Origin: Candidatus Rokuibacteriota bacterium
Lineage (GTDB): Bacteria > Methylomirabilota > Methylomirabilia > Rokubacteriales > CSP1-6
Assembly: GCA_003220535.1 (NCBI GenBank)
Contig: QHSU01000069.1
Location: 62,001-126,000 of the forward strand
Direction of reading: 5' to 3'
Length of the DNA: 64,000 nt
Position 1 is the stretch's first letter, and the number at the start of each line of letters is the position of its first letter. Both the position numbers and the translations under genes were made by a program. Below, in pieces: positions 27,608-36,198 of this stretch. The notes under the pieces are model-generated. The model was not told the origin of the DNA. It did no database searches and saw only the letters and a list, made by a program, of their open reading frames with translations.

Positions 27608-29224
27608 TCACTTGTCGAGCCAGACTTTCTTGTAAAGGATCTTCCACTCGGCGTTGTAGACGTAGTCCTTCATCCACGACTGGGCCACCTCGTAGAACGG
27701 CGACCCGGAGATCGTGTTCCAGTAGAGCGTGTCGGCGCTGAATTCCTGGAACTCCCGGGCGATGACCTTGCGCTTCGCCGGGTCCATCTCGCGCGCATAG
27801 CGGGCGTAGTAGTCGTCGATCCTGACGTCGGTGTGGCGCGTGGTGTTCCATGCCGCGGTGCTATGGGAGAGCAGGGTGTTCTGATCCAGCGTGAACAGCG
27901 ACGCGAGATCCTCGACGTACATATCGAAGGGCCCATCCTGCGTGGCCACGTTCATCCAGGTCACCTTGTCGACCAGCCTGATGTTCGCGGTCACGCCGAT
28001 CCGGGCGACCTGCTCCTTGATGACGGTGGCGATGACGTTGAACACGGACTTCTCGGTGTTCGTCATCAGCTCGAAGGTCAGGGGCTTCTGCGGTCCGTAG
28101 CCGGCCTCCACCAGCAGCGCCTTGGCCCGGGCCGGATCGTAGGGGCACAGGTGCGTCACGTCCGCGCTGTCAGGAGTCCCCGGCGGGATGATTCCGATCC
28201 AGGGGGTCGCCTGGCCCTTGAAGGCGATCTTCACGATCTCCTTGCGGTCGATGCCGTAGCAGCCGATCGCCTTGCGGACCCTGATGTCGCTGAAGATCGG
28301 ATGCGGCGCGCGGTCCTTGGACATGGGCTTCGCGTCCCTCGGGACCGTGACCTTCATCTGGGCCACCATCGGGGTCGTCTCTTTGCCGGTCATGATCACG
28401 GCGCGTGGGTTCTGCGCCCTGAGCGTCTCGACGTGCTCGGGCGAGAAGTCCACGATGAAATCGATCTCTCCGGCCTTGAACGCCGCCATCTGGGTGACCG
28501 GATCCTTGATCACGCGGATCACGACGCGATCCAGGTACGGCAACCCCTGATCCCAGTACTTGTCGAAGCGGTCCATGACCAGGTGGCTGCCCTTCACCCA
28601 CTCGACCAGCCGGAAGGGCCCGCATCCCACCACCGCCTCCGGCTTGCCGCTCCGCCGATCCTCGAGCGAGTACTTCTGCGTGGCGGCGGGCGAGTAGAAC
28701 ACGAGCCCCATGCGGTAGGCGGCCAGCATGTGCAGCGTGAACCCGTACGGCTCCTTGAGCCGGATCTGCACGGTGTACGGATCGACGACCTCGACCGAGT
28801 GCACCTTCTCGTAGTAGACCCGCATGCTGGACCGGGTCGCCGGATCCATGATGCGGTCGATGCTGAACTTGACCGCGGCGGCGTCGACCTTGGTGCCGTC
28901 GTGGAACAGGACGTTCTTCCTGAGCTTGAACGTGTAGAGCAGCGCGTCGGGCGTGATCTACCACGATTCGGCGGCCTCCGGGAGGAACTTGCCATCGGGC
29001 GTGATGCCGAGCAGCCCGCAACCAATGTTCATCGCCACCCAGTTCAGCTCGTAGCCGGGCGCGGTGTAGAAGTCGAGGTTGGAGATCTCGTTGCCGTAGG
29101 AGACGCGGAGCGTGCCCCCACGCTTGGGCGTCTGGGCCTCGGAGAACAGTGGCGAAAGAGCGAGGATCGAGGCGAGCGAGGTCAAGGCAAGCAGGAGGCT
29201 CGGCCGAAGGCGTCGCGGCGTCAT
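27608..29224 (-). pseudogene. ABC transporter substrate-binding protein, family 5 (paralog 2) interrupted by an in-frame TAG
   Basis: Single open frame from MTPRRLRPSLLLALTSLAS to VWLDK except TAG at 28958-28960 (AESW*ITPDALLYTFKLRKN versus AESWQISPDGLLYTFKLKKN in paralogs). Confidence 0.9.
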
Positions 29225-29323
29225 GGCGTCTTCCCTCCCGATATCGTTGCGAAAATGCGCGATCTCGCCCAGAGTTGGCCTACTTTACAGGAGCCGCCGC
29301 CTGTCAACAAGTGATCGAGCCGA

Positions 29324-30940
29324 CTACTTGTCGAGCCAGACCCGCTTGTATATGACTTTGAACTCTGCCTGGTAGACGTAGTCCTTCATCCACGGCTGCG
29401 CGGCCTGATAGAACGGCGAGCCGGAGATCGTGTTCCAGTAGAGCTTGTCGGCGCTGTACTCCTGGAGCTCCCTGGCGATGGCCTTGCGCTTCACCGGGTC
29501 CATCTCCCTGGCGTAGCGAGTGTAAAAGTCGTCGACCTTGGTATCGACGTGGCGCGAGTGATTCCAGGCCGCCGTGCTGGCCGACAGGTACGAGTTCTGG
29601 TCCACCGTCAGGAGGGACGCGAGGTCCTCGACGTACATGTCGAACGCGCCATCCTGCGTGGCCGTGGTCATCCAGCTCGGCTTGTCGACCAGCCGAATGT
29701 TCGCGGTCACACCGATCCGCGCCATCTGCTCCTTGATCACCGTGGCGATCACGCCGAACACCGACTTCTCGGTGTTGGTCATGAGCTCGAAGGTCAGCGG
29801 CCTCTGCGGGCCGTAGCCGGCCTCGGCGAGCAGCGCCTTGGCCTTCGCCGGGTCATAGGGGCACATGTGGTTCACGTCCACGGTGTCCATGGTGCCCGGC
29901 GGGATGATCCCGACCCAGGGCGTGGCCTGACCCTTGTAGGCGATCTTGACGATCTCCTTGCGGTCGATCCCGTAGCACCCCACCGCCTTTCGCACCCGCA
30001 GGTCGTTGAAGATCGCATGCGGCGCGCGGTCCTTCGACATCGGCTTGCCGTCCGCCGGCACGGTGACCTTCATCATGGCCACCATCGGCGTCGTCTCTTT
30101 CCCGGTCATGACCTGGGCGCGCGGGTTCTGCGCCCGCAGCGTCTCGACGTGATCGGCCGAAAAGTCGGCGATGAAATCGATCTCCCCGGCCTTGAAGGCG
30201 GCCTGTTGCGTCACGGGATCTTTGATCGTGCGGATAATCACCCGATCCAGGTAGGGAAGGCCGGGCTCGAAGTACTTGTCGAAGCGGTCCATGACCAGGT
30301 GGGTACCCTTCACCCACTCGACGAGCTTGAAGGGGCCGCAGCCGACGAGCGCCTCGGGCCTTCCGGCCCGGCGCTCTTCCGGAGAGTACTTCTGCGTCAC
30401 GGCGGGCGAGATGATGATCATCCCCATGCGGTACGTCGCCAGCACGTGCATCATGAACGCGTACGGTTGCTTGAGTCGGATCTGGACGGTGTGGGGATCG
30501 ACCACCTCGACCGAGTGCACCGCCCCGAGGAACTGGCGCATGTTTGCCCTGTTCGCGGGATCCAGGACGTAGTCGAACGTGAACTTGACGGCAGCCGCGT
30601 CGACCTTGCTGCCGTCGTGGAACAGGACGTTTTTCTTGAGCTTGAACGTGTAGAGGAGCCCGTCGGGCGAGATCTGCCACGATTCGGCGGCGTCGGGGAT
30701 GAACTTCCCGTCCGGGGTGATGCTGACGAGCCCACACCCGACGTTCGTCGCGACCCAGACCATCTCGTAGCCGGGCGTGGTGTAGAAGTCCATGCCCAGG
30801 ATCTCGTTGCCGTAGGCGACGCGCAGGGTTCCTCCCCGCTTGGGCCCCTGGGCCTCCCCCGCGATGGGTAGCACGGCAAGGAAGGCAGCGAGAGCGATCA
30901 GCGCGGATCCGCGACGTGACGGGCGGCGTCGTGAACGCAT
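29324..30940 (-). CDS. ABC transporter substrate-binding protein, family 5 (paralog 3)
   Basis: 538 aa; GPKRGGTLRVAYGNEILGMDFYTTPGYEMVWVATNVGCGLVSITPDGKF...AESWQISPDGLLYTFKLKKN. Confidence 0.95.
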   Translation of the reverse strand: MRSRRRPSRRGSALIALAAFLAVLPIAGEAQGPKRGGTLRVAYGNEILGMDFYTTPGYEMVWVATNVGCGLVSITPDGKFIPDAAESWQISPDGLLYTFKLKKNVLFHDGSKVDAAAVKFTFDYVLDPANRANMRQFLGAVHSVEVVDPHTVQIRLKQPYAFMMHVLATYRMGMIIISPAVTQKYSPEERRAGRPEALVGCGPFKLVEWVKGTHLVMDRFDKYFEPGLPYLDRVIIRTIKDPVTQQAAFKAGEIDFIADFSADHVETLRAQNPRAQVMTGKETTPMVAMMKVTVPADGKPMSKDRAPHAIFNDLRVRKAVGCYGIDRKEIVKIAYKGQATPWVGIIPPGTMDTVDVNHMCPYDPAKAKALLAEAGYGPQRPLTFELMTNTEKSVFGVIATVIKEQMARIGVTANIRLVDKPSWMTTATQDGAFDMYVEDLASLLTVDQNSYLSASTAAWNHSRHVDTKVDDFYTRYAREMDPVKRKAIARELQEYSADKLYWNTISGSPFYQAAQPWMKDYVYQAEFKVIYKRVWLDK

Positions 30941-31019
30941 GGCGTCTTTCCTCCTCCTGATGGGGGACGGAGTCGAGGCCGGCGCCTACTTTACAAGAGT
31001 CTCCTCCTGTCAACAATCG

Positions 31020-32615
31020 CTAGAAGGCGTTAGTTCCGCCTGTGAGCCGGCGCCCCGCCAGCACGCCCGTGTGGTCGCCGCCGTCGACCACCACCTCGCC
31101 GTTGACGAGCACGGTGGAGACGCCAACCGCGTACTGGTGGGGATCGTCGTAGGTTGCCCGGTCGGCGATCCGCGCCGGGTCGAAGACGGCCACGTCGGCC
31201 CAGGCTCCCTCGCGGAGCACGCCGCGGTCGGCGAGCCCGAGCGCCGCGGCCGACGCGCCCGTCGTCTTGTGGATGGCCGCGGGCAGCGTCAGCAGGCCGT
31301 CGCGGACACACGATCCGAGCAGGCGCGCGTGCGTCCCGTACGACCGCGGGTGTGGCTTGCCACGGCTCGTGGCGCCGGAAGTGGCGAGCGCGTTGGCGTC
31401 GGATCCGACCAGCACCCAGGGCGCGCCGGTGATATCCCACACGTCCTTCTCGCTCATCGACGTGATCAGGATGCGGGTCTCGCCGCGGTCCGCGAGGAGG
31501 AAGTCGCAGACACCGTCGAGCGGGTCCACGGAGCGGCGCCGCGCGATCTCGCCGAGCGTGCGGCCGGCCTCCTGGGGCAGGTTTGGCGCGATCGCGACGC
31601 GCACGACGTCCCACGAGGGAATGCGCCCGAAGTTGTTGAGGCCGTCCCTCGCGATGTCGGCGCGGAGGCGGGCCCGCACCTCGGCGCGGCCGAGGCGCGC
31701 GAGCATCGCTGGGATCCCGCCCTCGACGACCCAGCGGGGCAGGAGGTTGCGCAGGGGATTGGTGGCGGTGTCGTACGGGTACGCGTCGCAGTCCACGGGA
31801 AGCCCGCGGCGCCGCGCGGCCGCGATCTCGCCGAGCAGGCGGCCGGCGCCACCCCAGTTGTCGATGCCCGAGAGCTTCAGGTGGGCGATCTGCACGTGGA
31901 CACCCGTCGTCTCCGCCACCGCGATGGCCTCGCGGACCGCCTCGGCGCCGCGGTTGGCCTCGTCACGGACGTGCGAGGAGTACGCGGCGCCGTGGCGCCG
32001 CAGCACACGGGCGAGCGCCACGATCTCGTCGGAGTCGGCATGGCAGCCGGGCGCGGTGAAGAGCCCCGACGAGAGCCCCCACGCCCCCGCGGCCAGCGCC
32101 TCCTCGAGCAGCCGCTCCATCGTGGCCAGTTCCTCGCGCGTGACCGGCCGGCTCTCCATTCCGGCGGTCATGAGCCGGAGCGTGTTGTGGCCGACCTGGA
32201 AGATCACGTTCACGGAGGTCGCTGGGAACGTCGCGACGTACTCCCCGAACGTCGTCGGGGAGAGCTCGAGCTCGGACGCGCTCGGCGCCAGGTACTCCCG
32301 GTGCATCGCGATCCGCTCGGGCATCGCCGGCGCGACCGAGAAGCCGCAGTTGCCCACGACCTCGAGCGTGACGCCCTGGCGGATCTTCGACTCCGCGCGC
32401 GGATTGAGCGGCAGCGTGAAGTCCGAGTGCGTGTGGATGTCGATGAGCCCGGGCGCCACGACCTGGCCGCGCGCGTCGATGGCGCGGTAGGCCGGCCGCG
32501 ACGAGCGCGACTCGATCGCGACGATGCGTCCGGCGGCGATGCTCACGTCGGCGTCGCGGCCGGGCGCGCCGGTGCCGTCGATCACGTGGCCACCCCGAAT
32601 CAGCAGGTCATCCAT
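31020..32615 (-). CDS. amidohydrolase family protein, D-aminoacylase-like
   Basis: MDDLLIRGGHVIDGTGAPGRDADVSIAAGRIVAI...QVVAPGLIDIHTHSDFTL...LVGSDANAL. Confidence 0.92.
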   Translation of the reverse strand: MDDLLIRGGHVIDGTGAPGRDADVSIAAGRIVAIESRSSRPAYRAIDARGQVVAPGLIDIHTHSDFTLPLNPRAESKIRQGVTLEVVGNCGFSVAPAMPERIAMHREYLAPSASELELSPTTFGEYVATFPATSVNVIFQVGHNTLRLMTAGMESRPVTREELATMERLLEEALAAGAWGLSSGLFTAPGCHADSDEIVALARVLRRHGAAYSSHVRDEANRGAEAVREAIAVAETTGVHVQIAHLKLSGIDNWGGAGRLLGEIAAARRRGLPVDCDAYPYDTATNPLRNLLPRWVVEGGIPAMLARLGRAEVRARLRADIARDGLNNFGRIPSWDVVRVAIAPNLPQEAGRTLGEIARRRSVDPLDGVCDFLLADRGETRILITSMSEKDVWDITGAPWVLVGSDANALATSGATSRGKPHPRSYGTHARLLGSCVRDGLLTLPAAIHKTTGASAAALGLADRGVLREGAWADVAVFDPARIADRATYDDPHQYAVGVSTVLVNGEVVVDGGDHTGVLAGRRLTGGTNAF

Positions 32616-33234
32616 GGCTTTTCCTCAGGTGGAACTCGACGCCTGGATCACCCGGCCACTCGATCCGGAACATCCCGAACGCCGGGCGGAGCAGCCGGTC
32701 GGTGGTGGGGACGTCGTCCTCCGCCGGGATGCAGAGCGTGTGGAGAGACGAGTTCACGAGGAAGATCAGCTCGCCGCCAGGTCGGAGGAGCCGCGCCGCC
32801 TCGGGGAGCCACCGACCGGGGTCCGCCCAGAGACAGGCGCCGTACTCCGAGATCGCCAGGTCGAAGGCGGCGTCGCGGCACGGTACCGCTTCGGCATCGC
32901 CGTGGATCAGCGTAAACTCGAGCGCGTGCTGCCGCTGAAGCCGCCGCGCGGTCGCCAGCTGGGCTATCGACGTGTCGACGCCGACGACCCGCGCCCCGCG
33001 GCGGGCGAGCCACGCCGACACGTAGGCCGTGCCGCATCCGAGCTCGATCGCCTGCTTGCCGACGAGATCCGCGGGGAGAACCTGCAGCTGCGACTCGGCC
33101 ACTCGCCACACGCCCCACGCCGGCTCTGCGCGCTCCCAGGCTCTCTCGCCTCTCGCGGCGTAGTCCTTGGCCTCGACGTCCCAGCGGGCCCGGTTCCGGT
33201 GCACGTGCTCGAGCGGCTCGCGATCTTGCGTCAC
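32608..33234 (-). CDS. class I SAM-dependent methyltransferase
   Basis: IELGCGTAYVSAWLARRGARVVGVDTSIAQLATARRLQ...GDAEAVPCRDAAFDLAISEYG...RLLRPGGELIFL. Confidence 0.93.
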   Translation of the reverse strand: MTQDREPLEHVHRNRARWDVEAKDYAARGERAWERAEPAWGVWRVAESQLQVLPADLVGKQAIELGCGTAYVSAWLARRGARVVGVDTSIAQLATARRLQRQHALEFTLIHGDAEAVPCRDAAFDLAISEYGACLWADPGRWLPEAARLLRPGGELIFLVNSSLHTLCIPAEDDVPTTDRLLRPAFGMFRIEWPGDPGVEFHLRKSHG

Positions 33235-33743
33235 GCCGTTCTCGTTACTCCCGCGCCCGTCCCGAGGTGGACGTCACGTCGGGCCTGAAGGTCGGGATCG
33301 GCGTAGGACATCAGATCCGGCCGCGCGCGTCCGAGCATCACTTGCAGGTAGGCGGGCTCGAGGCCGACGTTCTCGAAGCCGTGCAGCACGCCGGCGGGCG
33401 CGGACACGCAATCCCATCGCCCGAGCACCGCCTCTTCTCGCCGCCCAGCGCCGTCCTCGAAGAAGACCTTCACCTTGCCGTCGAGGATGAAGAACACCTC
33501 CTCGACCTCGTGCGTGTGAGCGGCGTTGCCCTGGCCCGGCGGCACGAACATCACGCTGAGCGTGAAGTGCTCGGCAGCGATCGCGCGCGGGTCGCTCTTG
33601 CCGGAGGCGCCGGCACCGATGTAGCGGTGCTGGGCGCGGCGGAAGCCGTCGACACGCGCGTCGGCGAAGGCGTCCCAGTCGGGCTGGCGGTCCACGAAGC
33701 GGGCCACGCGGGTGCGCAAGAGCTCTTCGAGCGTCGTCATCAT
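33231..33743 (-). CDS. cupin domain-containing protein
   Basis: MFVPPGQGNAAHTHEVEEVFFILDGKVKVFFEDG...PAGVLHGFENVGLEPAYLQVMLG. Confidence 0.9.
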   Translation of the reverse strand: MMTTLEELLRTRVARFVDRQPDWDAFADARVDGFRRAQHRYIGAGASGKSDPRAIAAEHFTLSVMFVPPGQGNAAHTHEVEEVFFILDGKVKVFFEDGAGRREEAVLGRWDCVSAPAGVLHGFENVGLEPAYLQVMLGRARPDLMSYADPDLQARRDVHLGTGAGVTRTA

Positions 33744-33793
33744 CGACTCCTTCTGGAGCCGCCCAGTCGGGCGGCACCGAGTAGAATACGCCC

Positions 33794-34804
33794 GTGCGGA
33801 TCGGCTTCCACCTCACCCCGTTCTGGAGCCCGACGGACCGCGAGCACACGGCCATCATCGACGAAGCGATCGAGGTCGTGCGAGCGGCGTCCACGATGGG
33901 CTTCGCGTGGGTCTCGATCGGCCACCACTGGGTCTCGCACCCGACCGTCTGGCCGCAGCCGATCCCGATGCTCGCCAGGCTCGCGCCCGAGACCGGCCAG
34001 ATGCGGCTCAAGACGTCGATGCTCCTGCTGCCGCTCCTGAACCCGGTGGACGTCGCGGAGAACGTCGTCACGCTCGACCACATCACGCACGGGCGTCTGG
34101 ATCTCGGCGTCGCGATCGGCTATCGCGAGCGTGAGCTGGAAGCGGCCGGGCTCGGGCGCAAGGACCGCGTGCCCAAGCTCGAGGAGTCGCTCGCGGTGAT
34201 GAAGCGGCTGTGGGCGGGCGAGGAGGTCACCTACGAAGGCACCTATATCAGGATGGCCGGAGCGCGCCTGGGCTTCGGGCCGTGCCAGCGCCCGCACCCG
34301 CCGCTCGAGATGGGCGCCCAGAGCGTGCGTGCGACACAGCGCGCGGCCCGCCTCGTCGACACCGTGTTCTTCGGGCCCCAGGTCGCCTGGGCCGACATCG
34401 GGCGCCTGGTCTCCGTCTATCGAGAGACGCGCGCCACGAACAGGCCGGGAGCCGCCGGCACCGCGATCGCGTCGCGCAGCCTCATCGTCGGTGAGAGCAA
34501 AGAGGCGGCGCACGCGGCGGCGCGCGGCTACCTCGAGCGGACGTTCACGATGTACCGGACGTGGGAGATGCAGGAGCCCGGCATGGTGCAGCTCCAGCTC
34601 GGCTTCGACAAGAACCTCGACGACTGGACGATCAACGGCACGCCGTCCCAGTGTCTGGAGACGATCACGCGAGCGCACCGCATGGGCCTCGACGGCATCG
34701 GCCTCACGATCTACAGCCTGCCGCACGGCGCCGGGGCGCGCATCGAATACCTCCAGATGATCGCCGAGCAGATCGTGCGCCCGGCGGCGGCGCTCGGGCG
34801 CTGA
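33794..34804 (+). CDS. LLM class flavin-dependent oxidoreductase
   Basis: 336 aa; MRIGFHLTPFWSPTDREHTAIIDEAIEVVRAASTMGFAWVSIGHHW...LDHITHGRLDLGVAIGYRERELEAAGL. Confidence 0.92.
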   Translation: MRIGFHLTPFWSPTDREHTAIIDEAIEVVRAASTMGFAWVSIGHHWVSHPTVWPQPIPMLARLAPETGQMRLKTSMLLLPLLNPVDVAENVVTLDHITHGRLDLGVAIGYRERELEAAGLGRKDRVPKLEESLAVMKRLWAGEEVTYEGTYIRMAGARLGFGPCQRPHPPLEMGAQSVRATQRAARLVDTVFFGPQVAWADIGRLVSVYRETRATNRPGAAGTAIASRSLIVGESKEAAHAAARGYLERTFTMYRTWEMQEPGMVQLQLGFDKNLDDWTINGTPSQCLETITRAHRMGLDGIGLTIYSLPHGAGARIEYLQMIAEQIVRPAAALGR

Positions 34805-34807
34805 CCC

Positions 34808-35719
34808 TTGCTCCGGCCGTTCACGCTCCACCGTCCCGAAACAGCCGAAGACGCGTGCGCGCTGCTGGCCACGCTTGGTGAGGACGCGGCGCCGTACGCC
34901 GGCGGGACCGAGCTGCTCCTGCTCATGAAGCTCGGTCTGCTCCGGCCGCCCCACCTGGTCGACGTCAAGCGCATCGCCGGATTCGGCGACATCGCCGACG
35001 GCCCCTCGCTCACGATCGGCGCCACGGTCACGCATCGCACACTCGAGCGGTCGCCGCTCGTGCGCGCGCGTTGCCCGCTCGTCGCCTCGGTCGCGCGGCA
35101 CGTGGCCAACGTGCGCGTGCGAAACGTCGGGACGGTGGGCGGCAACCTCGCGTTCGCCGACCCGCACAGCGACCTCGCCACGCTGTTCCTGACGCTCGAC
35201 GCCACGGTCGAGCTGGTGTCGCCACGCGGGCGGCGCGAGCTGTCGCTCGCCGAGTTCGTCCGCGGGCCATGGGAGACCGCGCGAAGGCCCGACGAGCTGC
35301 TGGCGGCGGTGCGGCTTTCACCATGGCCGGCCGGGACCGGCGCCGCCTACGTGAAGTTCGGCGTTCACGAGCGCCCCACGCTCGGTATCGCCGTGGCGCT
35401 CCGCCTCGACGGCGCCGGCGAGCGCACGCGAGTGGCTGACGCGCGCGTCGCGATCGGTTGCGTCAGCCCGCGACCGATGCGGGCGGAGTCGGCGGAGACG
35501 AGGTTGAACGGAGTTGCCGCGGCCGAGCTCGGCGATGTCACCGGCGTGGTGGCGGACGCGGCCGCCGAGAGCGTAGACCCGGCCGACGATCTCCACGGCT
35601 CCGCGGAGTACAAGCGCGAGATGGTCGCAGTGTTCGCGCGACGCGCGCTTCGCGTCGCGGCGGCCCGTGCGCGTGGTGTCGAGCCGGCGGCGCGCTTCCC
35701 GCACGCGGTGGTCGCGTGA
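34808..35719 (+). CDS. xanthine dehydrogenase family FAD-binding subunit (CoxM-like)
   Basis: TTG start; LRPFTLHRPETAEDACALLATLGEDAAPYAGGTELLLLMKLGL...VRNVGTVGGNLAFADPHSDLATLFL. Confidence 0.93.
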   Translation: MLRPFTLHRPETAEDACALLATLGEDAAPYAGGTELLLLMKLGLLRPPHLVDVKRIAGFGDIADGPSLTIGATVTHRTLERSPLVRARCPLVASVARHVANVRVRNVGTVGGNLAFADPHSDLATLFLTLDATVELVSPRGRRELSLAEFVRGPWETARRPDELLAAVRLSPWPAGTGAAYVKFGVHERPTLGIAVALRLDGAGERTRVADARVAIGCVSPRPMRAESAETRLNGVAAAELGDVTGVVADAAAESVDPADDLHGSAEYKREMVAVFARRALRVAAARARGVEPAARFPHAVVA

Positions 35720-36198
35720 TGGACGGCGCGGCCCTCGTGCGTATCCGTGTGGTGGTCAACGGAAGCGCTCGCGAGCTCGAGGTCGTTCCTCACGCGCTCC
35801 TGCTCGACGTGCTGCGTGACACGCTCGACCTCAAGGGAGCGAAGCGCTCGTGTGACACCCAGGTGTGCGGTGCCTGCACGGTGCTCGTCGACGGCCAGGC
35901 CGTGAGCGCCTGCACCTATCTGGCGGTGGAGGCCGACGGCAGTTCGGTGCTCACGGTCGAAGGACTCGCCGACGGCGAGGCGCTCGATCCCCTTCAGCGC
36001 GCGTTTCTCGACGCGGGCGCGGTGCAGTGCGGCTTCTGCACGTCGGGCATGCTCCTGACCGCGCGTGCGTTGCTCCGCGAGAACGCCGCCCCGAGCCGCG
36101 AGGACATCCTGCACTACCTGCGCGGGAGCCTCTGCCGCTGCACCGGCTACCGGAAGATCGTCGAGGCAATACTGATTGCCTCGGGGGCGACCCGATGA
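35719..36198 (+). CDS. (2Fe-2S)-binding protein (CoxS-like)
   Basis: CDTQVCGACTVLVDGQAVSAC and CGFCTSGMLLTARALL...GSLCRCTGYRKIV; start trimmed to MDGAALVRIRVVVNG. Confidence 0.95.
   Translation: MDGAALVRIRVVVNGSARELEVVPHALLLDVLRDTLDLKGAKRSCDTQVCGACTVLVDGQAVSACTYLAVEADGSSVLTVEGLADGEALDPLQRAFLDAGAVQCGFCTSGMLLTARALLRENAAPSREDILHYLRGSLCRCTGYRKIVEAILIASGATR

Noticed and set aside
28958-28960. TAG in the SBP paralog as pyrrolysine or other recoding
   Set aside because: Position is a Gln in a surface-type segment, with no catalytic role and only one case; simple nonsense mutation is more likely.
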